Origin: Tubulanus polymorphus
Taxonomy: Eukaryota > Nemertea > Palaeonemertea > Tubulaniformes > Tubulanidae
Direction: 5' to 3'
NCBI RefSeq assembly: GCF_964204645.1
Contig: NC_134031.1
Coordinates: 1,798,001-1,862,000, forward strand
Length of the DNA stretch: 64,000 nt
Part shown: positions 57,061 through 64,000 of the stretch, piece after piece
How the letters are laid out: every line of letters begins with the position of its first letter
Numbering within the stretch: position 1 is the stretch's first letter
Translations under genes and position numbers: made by a program
Notes under the pieces: generated by a model
The model's input: only the letters and a program-made list of their open reading frames with translations
Database searches by the model: none
What the model was told of the DNA's origin: nothing

Positions 57061-59670
57061 ATGGCAGCGTTAAAAAAACTACAGACGCCAATTGAGGAAA
57101 GATTAACCGCCGAAATTCAAAAGCTTCCGACGCATTATAAAGAATTTAAAGATAACGAATTCAGCTCTGATTATTTTAAATCGAGAATTGAGACCTTGGT
57201 CGACGAGCCCGAATTCGAAAATTTGGAAAACGGAACAAAAGATGACGAATTTAAACTTGTTTTTCGACGTTTTGAAAACCGCAAGAAGACGCTTCTAGCG
57301 CTGTTTTATTCCGTTATCGACGAGGAAGAGAAAGCGATGGAAATACTGGAAGAAATTATATCCAGTGACGCTAATGCTAGTATTGTAGCTATGGTAAACT
57401 TAGCGTGGTTGAAGATCGAAACTGGAGACCCGTCAGAACAAACAGAAGCCGAAGATTTGATAAACAAAGCTAAAGAAATATACACGAACAAAGATGCTAT
57501 TTTATTCAAACTGATTGCTGATGCCGAAATTTGCCATTTCCACGAGCGAGTTGGACCTGACCATTACCTAAAGGCTATTGAAGGTTTCAGAGATATCGTA
57601 AAAACGGCTGAAACGATATGTCCTGCTGCAGCACCGTACGATATCATTTGGCGATACGAACTGGCCGATTTGATCAACAGAACGTTTAACAAAAATGTAC
57701 TTTCAGGTCCAATGAAACAGTTGAAACAATCTAACGTTGGTCCGGAGGACTACTTACAAGAAGCGGCCGCATTTTTGAAGCCGGTTGTCGAATCCTCGAG
57801 TGAATTTGGGTTCATGAGAGCGCGAGGTTGGGTGATGTACGTTTACCTATTCAACCAATACCGCTACATCAAACCGATAGAGGATCGCACTATGCAACTG
57901 GAAGATATCACCCCAAACGGTGAGAATCTTTGCCAATGTTTAAAAATGGTGGTAGAATTTGGGATAAATGATTATTATTCAATGGAGAGACTCGGCAGGT
58001 TTTATCGCACTGTTGAAATTGATTTGGATGAGGCTGAAAAATATTTGAAGGAAGCAGCAGAACTGAGGCCCACTCCCTACTGTTACAACCAGATAGCTTT
58101 GGCCATTCGAGATAAACTGAATAAAGAGGAAGCCGTTCCTGAGTTGGAAGTAACTGACCGTAAAAATGGTGAGCCGGTCGACGAACAAAAATTATGCGAG
58201 AAAATGCGAGATTTGATGACAGACTCTCCAACTACGCGTGTCCCGGAAACACTAGACGTAACCCGTCAACCACAACCTGAGACATCTGGTGAAGTTTTAT
58301 CGCCGACAACTCCGGGTATAAAACCATCGCTGAAACGCACCAGTTCTACGGTAAAGCACAGTGTCCGTGCAAAATACTTTCAAATATTGCGCTATTCTTC
58401 GTGGCAGGTCGAACGCGTACGAGAAATAGTGGAAAACTTTCGAAAAGCTACCAAAATGACGCAAGGTACATCGCCGTATTTCCAGTGCGAATATTTCCGA
58501 TGGCAGATATCACTGGCTCTGACCGAGGGAACTACTTTAATGTCACAAAAGAAGTTATTTCGCGAATTGAAGAAGATGACAAATCAAAGCAAAGATATGA
58601 TGCCAAGAAATGCCGCTTACATTTACGAGACACTTGGGCAGTTTATGAAGTTTAAGGATAATAAGGAAGAAGCAAAGTTTTGGTATCGCGAAGCCATATC
58701 AACGCGAATGTCGTACAGAGAATCGCCCGGTCTATCTTTCGTCGATCTACGTCAGCTGATCAACAACGACACCGAACAGTCGAAAAAGAACAAAAACCTC
58801 GCTGATCTTTTCGAAATCGTCGGCGATTATCCTGGTGCTATTGGCTTCTTACAAGAAGAATTACTGAGAGACGATTTGGAACCTACAGACGAAACGGCGC
58901 TGTTGCTTTCGATGGCTAAGAATTACGCGAACATGGGTGCGTTTTCAGAAGCAGAATTGTTATTCCATATCTATATGCAACGTTTTCGAGACGAGAAAAC
59001 CATCCCAGCAGACGTCAGATCTTTGTATCTCGATATTAGATTTGGAGTAATGAAGCATATTGCGCAATTGTGTCGTCAGGATACTGAACCTACCGAGAAT
59101 GACACTGAAGAATTACCAGAGCCAAGCTATTTCTATCGACAAATACTGCAGGACGTACTCTTACGAGCGCCATCTGCCAGACGTCGTGCGTACGATTTTT
59201 ACATCGTCGTACCCGAAGAACTGGCAGACGAGAATTCCGAATTAGAAAAGCGTGCCTATGAGCTGTACGAGACGATAGTTTCGTTCGGCATTCCAAGCAA
59301 TCGATGTTGTTTCCCGCGAAAAACGTTGACGATACCCGGTTCACAACATGCGAAACAAGACGCGTATGTTTATATCATTCCGATGGCTTTCGTAAAAATA
59401 GAAGTCGCATGGCGTCTGGCCATCGATATGATTAAAACTCATATACAAGAGAACGATGACTACCGTTCGATTCTACTCGTTCGTTACGAAGACGAATGTC
59501 CGCTAGATGTCGCTCCTGTCGATCGTCCCGACGAGGTAGCCGACATATATACGTTTTTGAAATCGTGTCCAGTCGTTTTCGAATGGCACAAACACGACCA
59601 ACAGGAACTGAATGAAAACTTCATACGCGCCATAATCGATACAAAGTACTGGACCAAACCTGACAAATAA
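57061..59670 (+). CDS. IFIT/TPR-like repeat protein with C-terminal TIR-like domain
   Basis: A single uninterrupted frame of 869 residues. Residues about 40-385 form helical pairs with TPR character (ALFYSVIDEEEKAMEILEEI, NLAWLKIETGDPSEQTEAED, AEKYLKEAAELRPTPYCYNQ), in the spaced style of IFIT proteins. A Ser/Thr/Pro linker (386-445, LSPTTPGIKPSLKRTSS) is followed by more TPRs (AAYIYETLGQFMKFKDNKEE, LADLFEIVGDYPGAIGFLQE). Residues about 705-865 resemble a TIR fold: strand A AYDFYIVV, BB-loop-like FPRKTLTIPGS, strand VYIIPMAFVKIEVAW, RSILLVRYEDE, and a late VVFEWHKHD/NFIRAII matching the TLR box-3 region. Helix B appears shortened, and the catalytic glutamate of NADase TIRs is not clearly placed. 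A role in innate signalling is inferred. Intronless, TATA-driven structure fits an inducible or retrocopied gene. Confidence 0.85.
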   Translation: MAALKKLQTPIEERLTAEIQKLPTHYKEFKDNEFSSDYFKSRIETLVDEPEFENLENGTKDDEFKLVFRRFENRKKTLLALFYSVIDEEEKAMEILEEIISSDANASIVAMVNLAWLKIETGDPSEQTEAEDLINKAKEIYTNKDAILFKLIADAEICHFHERVGPDHYLKAIEGFRDIVKTAETICPAAAPYDIIWRYELADLINRTFNKNVLSGPMKQLKQSNVGPEDYLQEAAAFLKPVVESSSEFGFMRARGWVMYVYLFNQYRYIKPIEDRTMQLEDITPNGENLCQCLKMVVEFGINDYYSMERLGRFYRTVEIDLDEAEKYLKEAAELRPTPYCYNQIALAIRDKLNKEEAVPELEVTDRKNGEPVDEQKLCEKMRDLMTDSPTTRVPETLDVTRQPQPETSGEVLSPTTPGIKPSLKRTSSTVKHSVRAKYFQILRYSSWQVERVREIVENFRKATKMTQGTSPYFQCEYFRWQISLALTEGTTLMSQKKLFRELKKMTNQSKDMMPRNAAYIYETLGQFMKFKDNKEEAKFWYREAISTRMSYRESPGLSFVDLRQLINNDTEQSKKNKNLADLFEIVGDYPGAIGFLQEELLRDDLEPTDETALLLSMAKNYANMGAFSEAELLFHIYMQRFRDEKTIPADVRSLYLDIRFGVMKHIAQLCRQDTEPTENDTEELPEPSYFYRQILQDVLLRAPSARRRAYDFYIVVPEELADENSELEKRAYELYETIVSFGIPSNRCCFPRKTLTIPGSQHAKQDAYVYIIPMAFVKIEVAWRLAIDMIKTHIQENDDYRSILLVRYEDECPLDVAPVDRPDEVADIYTFLKSCPVVFEWHKHDQQELNENFIRAIIDTKYWTKPDK

Positions 59671-59730
59671 TGACATATATATTTATTCGCATTGACTTTT
59701 TATGAAATTTCGAAATATTGTTGTATCGAA

Positions 59731-59736
59731 AATAAA
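59731..59736 (+). terminator. Poly(A) signal for the TPR/TIR gene
   Basis: AATAAA 61 bases past the stop. Confidence 0.7.
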
Positions 59737-59739
59737 ATG

Positions 59740-61066
59740 CAATTTTTTCATTCTTTATGTATTTGATATAATAGTATATTACATAATGGATTCAAAAAGA
59801 ACGCGACCATTTAATGGTGTTATAATAGATTTATTCCAACAACGATGTATGCATATATATTAATAAATAAGATTATCATTTTCATCGTTTATTTAGTATA
59901 TGTCTAAATGGCTGAATTCTGGGGGTGTAAAATTAACTCGTTATTTGACGGGTAAAGTTACACAGAAGACCTGTGTGTCGACGAAAATCACAAAACATCG
60001 CAGAGCAAAGAGAAAAACATTCTATACACCGTTCCCACGGTCTCGAAAAAAAAAACGAAAGAATTTTGTTTCAGAAAGACTTTCAATTTTCGTTATATTT
60101 TTTCTTTGACAATAATATTCAATCAGAGATGGTTCCAATGCCTATAATAGTCAAGGGGATCCGGGCTTAGTATACAAATATATTGTACAGGTAATTGGTG
60201 ACATTTTACATTTTGAACGTGCATTTATTTGGTAAATTTCCCTGTGTCCATGTACCTGTTCCACCCATAAATAAGACTTCAGGTCTACGACACCATTTCA
60301 CCCATTACATGTACATTTCAAAGGCAAAGTCACATGTATTTATCTTAGATCTGAACTGGTTTAAATTCAACGAGACTTAAATTTTGCATAAAGTCTTATG
60401 TATCAAAGGTCGGGCGGATACCGAACAACAAATAACACCTCGACCCAACACACTAAAAGGGCTTGATGAGCGCTGCGCATGAAAATCATACATGCAATTA
60501 TTTTATCGTGTGCTGCGATGTATACTGTATTCTGACTGAGAGACTCGATTGAGAAAAGCGATTTGTGAGAATAAAGATGTGGTATTCACTAGGAAAACAA
60601 GCTTCTGTACGGGCTCTTACAGTAATGTAAACACTGCGTATCTGCGCCATATTTGGCAGATGGTTCTGCCCCTGACAAACAACAGTGATCGCTCTCTCCT
60701 CTCTCCACTCTCACTCACTTTTCTCTCTCGCTGAGTTTATTTTAAGATACAGCCTTGTATGTGAAATACTGCGGACGCTGGGTTCCTCCTGAGTTAGGTA
60801 AACTCAACGTGCGATGATTAATCAGAACATTGATTCTTGAGAATTTGACTCCGTAAGTTTCGGTGCGTACAGAACTTTCTGTTAATTACAGTCGCATCGG
60901 AATTCAAAAGCACAACCCGAAAACTACTCGGATACTTTTCAGTCGATTTTGGGTCGGTTTCTCTAACAATCGGGCGATTGTTTTAAAAAATTCTAACCGG
61001 CTCATTTTCGCATGGGAATACTATAGATGAAGCACGGTAGTTATCAACGACTTACTGCGACGAGGA
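59740..61066. other. Intergenic and upstream region of the BTB zinc-finger gene
   Basis: No supported gene. A pyrimidine-rich patch (CTCTCTCCTCTCTCCACTCT) lies at about 60690-60735. The BTB gene promoter or an upstream non-coding exon probably lies here. Confidence 0.4.
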
Positions 61067-64000
61067 ATGTACGGTTTGAGGAAGGGATTACGCGGGGGTA
61101 GGCGCGCCGGGGCCGGTCGAAAACGTTTGCCCGAGGAACTGAAAAAACAACGTCGCGCCATGCGAAAACAGGTTTGCATCTCGTGGCAGTTGTACGACGA
61201 ATGGGAGAAGAAAAAAGAAATCATCGGAATCAATAAAGATAAGGAGTTTTTACACTACATTCTGCGACAAGCCAGGTAAAAAACTGTTTTCATAATATGT
61301 TTTATTACACACGAAATTTTCTTAAACTTCTGCGGGGACAATTTCACGGTCATTGTGCGTCGTGGCCACCAGGGAAAATTGTCGTGGGAACTCTGTTGGT
61401 CCTTATCTATAAACGGTCATATGCTTATCTAAATTGAAGAAGAATAAATCGAAATTTTGTAGAGAAATGTTTATCAGAAAAATGGTGGCCCTTTTCATAG
61501 TAATTCTACAAATGCACACATGCCTTAGAATGTTCTTAGAATTTTTTTTTATACGAGGAAAATATGAATTGCTCATAACTATCTCAGTATTTAGTGCGCA
61601 TAACTCTCAGTAAGGTATATAAGTATAAGGTATGGTATACGCAGATAGCGAGCTGGCGGGAGGAAAAATTTTGTTCATAACTTTTCCAAAAATAGATCGG
61701 ATATTTCTTTGTCCTGTTGCAGCAGCAGCAGCAGCAGTGCGCGCACGTGCTGATGCGCGTTGCCAGATGTTCTCCTGGCAACAGTTACTGCGCACTGTTG
61801 CTCTGTTATCAATTATTGGCCTCGTTCCCGCCAGACGAGCACCTTTTAAGGAAGTGATCACTTAGAACGCTTGCTGCGCTGAGCGATTTGTCAATGAGAT
61901 CTTCCTACTTTTCGGACAGAAACTTGTAACAAGTTCCCACAAGACCTAAATTTCACTATATGTATATATTGAAAAAGGTTTTGCTTTTTTCGATGACTAC
62001 AATCGCGTCTATTTCATAAATTACGCTGGAATTCACAGCATCGTCCAAAAAAATAGTGGCAAAAATAAAGACAACTTCGAATGTATATAATATACCACAA
62101 TTATTGAAAATCTCCTAAAACTGGACTCGATCCTCCCTTCAATTCATGTATATACCTTTTTAATGAATAGATAGATAGTGACTAACTCATTATTCGACCT
62201 TTGGACGTTTGAATAATAATCATCAGACTCTGATCTGATGAAACTCGTGGCGCGTGGGATGTATATATTCAGTATCGCATAACACAGTTCCTTATGGAGC
62301 AGCGCCGTGTAAAACTAAGAATAAGTTTTACGGCTGCTGCTGCTGTTGCTGCTGCTGGAGCTGATGATGATGTTGATGATGATGATGATGCTACGGTTGT
62401 GTGTAATACCTTGCCCGGTATCTCTCCACATTCAGGCAATCAAACGGCGTATCGGGTTTCACCGAGCCGCCAACAGTTCTGCGCACTGCCAGAGCTCCAT
62501 AATCGACCATAACATAACATACCTGTAAAACTGAATCATAGAATAGTTAGCTTTCTTCTATCTCTCAACTCAAGCGCATAAAACTGATTCTGATTATTCT
62601 AAATTTAGATATTCAAAGAATTCGTACTCTAAGATCGCATCATCGTTCACTGTGGTGAAGACGTCTATATATCTTTATTTATCTTAGATCTGAGCCGGTT
62701 TCAATTCAACAAGGCTTAAATTGGCATACAGCCTAGTCTTAGCTTAAGTCTAGTACTCATAATATTAGAATCGGTGTCTTAGAATAAGAAGAAATGCCGT
62801 CTCTTATTCTTTAAGTCTTACAAACTACGTCGCTGTCAAATTTGATACTGAAACATTTTCTTTTCAATCAATTTTTCCAGGCCTCCAGATGAAGACCACA
62901 AAGAAAGCCCGTTCGCTAATTCGAAATCCTTGTCGGAATTTTTCAACGGACTACGTCACGACAACATGCTGTGTGACGTCATTCTGCGCGTGCAGAATCG
63001 CGAAGGTCGTCTGATGTTTTTCCACGCGCACAAACTAGTACTGCTCAATTCGAGTAAATATTTCAAATCGCTGACGAAAGACGAACTGCAGAAAAAATGC
63101 GAGTTTTTTCTCGAGGACGTCAGCCCGGACGGTATACGCCTGCTTCTCGATTACATGTACGGACTGCGCCTGGACCACAACGAGCACCTCGCGCACGTTG
63201 AAGACGTCATAAACGCGGCGGAAGTTCTACAAGTCGAGCAATATCTGAAACATTATAAGGCGTTGAAAAAACTATGGAAAGTTTCGAACGTCGATCGCGC
63301 GATTCTACCACGGGTCGGTAGTAATGATTTCAATTTCCGCGCATTGGATAACGGGCATCATCACGTGATCGGCGCTGCCACCGCCGGTCTGCCTCAAGTA
63401 AAAGTCGAACCGATTACCAAAGATGACGACGTAATTTGCATAGACGAATTAACACGTCAATCAAAACTCGAATCGAGTCAGCCGAACACGCCCATTAACG
63501 CGATACACTCGAATCACCCACCGAGGTTATCGTTGAATACGAACATGGCCGTGTTTCCCAGTCCGCAGCCGGTAATGGCGGGTGAGTTACCAGCCGGGAC
63601 TCTGGGAATGCCGCTGACACCTATCACCCCTAGTGTAGACGGTATCCCGCAACAGGTCAGACCGGTCAATATGCAACAAGTTATATTCATGGTTAACGGT
63701 CAGCCAGTACCGGCCATGATGTTACCGACGAGTCCGAATATAACCCCGACTACTCCGCAATCGGCCCCGGCAATAATGGGACTGACTCCACCGCTGTTCC
63801 CGATACAGGACATTAATCGACAATCAACATCCCCGAGAATGGAACCGAATTTACGACCGAAATTACAACCGAGTCCGCTGTCGAAAACCGAACCGAACTC
63901 CACCGGTCTGCTGGATTTGTCCAAGTCGCCGGAAGACTTCAATTCGCAAACCAGACCGAAACCCGATCACCGTTGCGTCAGATGCAACCAGTCTTTCGCG
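61067..64000 (+). CDS. BTB/POZ domain C2H2 zinc-finger transcription regulator (5' part, runs off window)
   Basis: Exon 1 is 61067-61275, exon 2 opens at 62881 and is still open at the window end; 443 residues visible. The first 70 residues are basic (GRRAGAGRKRLPEELKKQRR) then ISWQLYDEWEKKKEIIG and FLHYILRQAR, a short helical module. BTB/POZ spans about 82-185 (LRHDNMLCDVILRVQNREG, FHAHKLVLLNSSKYFKSL, LLLDYMYGLRL). A long Pro/Thr/Met-rich linker contains GLLDLSKSP at about 63907, close to the PxDLS motif that binds CtBP co-repressors, and VKVEP, a SUMO-type site. The last residues RCVRCNQSFA start a C2H2 finger. A transcriptional repressor is likely. Which ZBTB it corresponds to cannot be told without the fingers. 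Confidence 0.88.
61276..62880 (+). other. Intron 1 of the BTB zinc-finger gene
   Basis: Bounded by GCCAG/GTAAAA and TTTTTCCAG/GCC. It holds a short AGC repeat at 61720-61737 and a CTG/GATGAT run at 62330-62392, each giving chance alanine or aspartate frames. No other gene is supported. Confidence 0.75.
62330..62392. repeat. CTG and GAT trinucleotide repeats
   Basis: CTG/TTG units run into GATGATGATGTTGATGATG. Intronic. Confidence 0.85.

Noticed and set aside
61607-61865. Polyalanine-containing frames on both strands
   Set aside because: They result from an AGC/GCT repeat inside the BTB gene intron.
1-64000. CRISPR arrays, bacterial operons or prophage
   Set aside because: All evidence points to a eukaryotic chromosome; the tandem arrays have no spacer-repeat structure.

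Overview
This is a metazoan nuclear genome window: AT-rich, intron-dense, with canonical GT/AG splice sites, AATAAA signals and many short transposons. The proteins resemble animal orthologues. Retention of a UBA domain in the DDI gene, the repeat load and a TPR/TIR-like gene suggest an invertebrate, possibly a lophotrochozoan; that assignment is inference only.

Layout. 1-16 kb is gene-poor and repeat-rich: diverged dispersed repeats (one family inverted between 1-6.6 kb and 11.7-14 kb), hairpin-rich units, a 235-bp tandem array whose units carry splice-site-like borders on the minus strand, a 117-bp array, and a fold-back pair of LINE-tail-like sequences. 16.7-21.6 kb (minus) is a complete DDI1/DDI2-type retroviral-protease-like ubiquitin shuttle gene, with two TTAA-flanked piggyBac-type MITEs in opposite orientation in its introns. 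23.3-33.5 kb (minus) is a complete 24-exon CEP104. A 0.7-kb divergent promoter with an NRF1-type site separates it from a plus-strand 18-exon gene (34.2-43.4 kb) that joins a PLEKHM1-like RUN domain to a Rubicon-homology zinc domain with no PH domain between them. 44.2-45.8 kb (plus) is SZRD1 with a long 3' UTR.

48-56 kb is sparse but appears to hold one small spliced gene for a secreted six-cysteine peptide. 57.06-59.67 kb (plus) is an intronless 869-residue protein with IFIT/TPR-like helical repeats and a divergent C-terminal TIR-like domain, the best candidate here for an undescribed immune-type protein. 61.07 kb to the window end (plus) is the 5' part of a BTB/POZ C2H2 zinc-finger regulator.

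The splice models of DDI, CEP104, RUN-RH and SZRD1 were built by hand from the sequence; each keeps frame across all junctions and totals a multiple of three. From memory, the human relatives DDI2, CEP104, PLEKHM2, SZRD1 and ZBTB17 all lie in 1p36, so the block may be an ancient linkage group. The genes do not form an operon; their roles are proteasome shuttling and protein quality control (DDI), ciliary tip microtubules (CEP104), endolysosome/autophagy trafficking (RUN-RH), RNA binding (SZRD1) and transcription (BTB-ZF).
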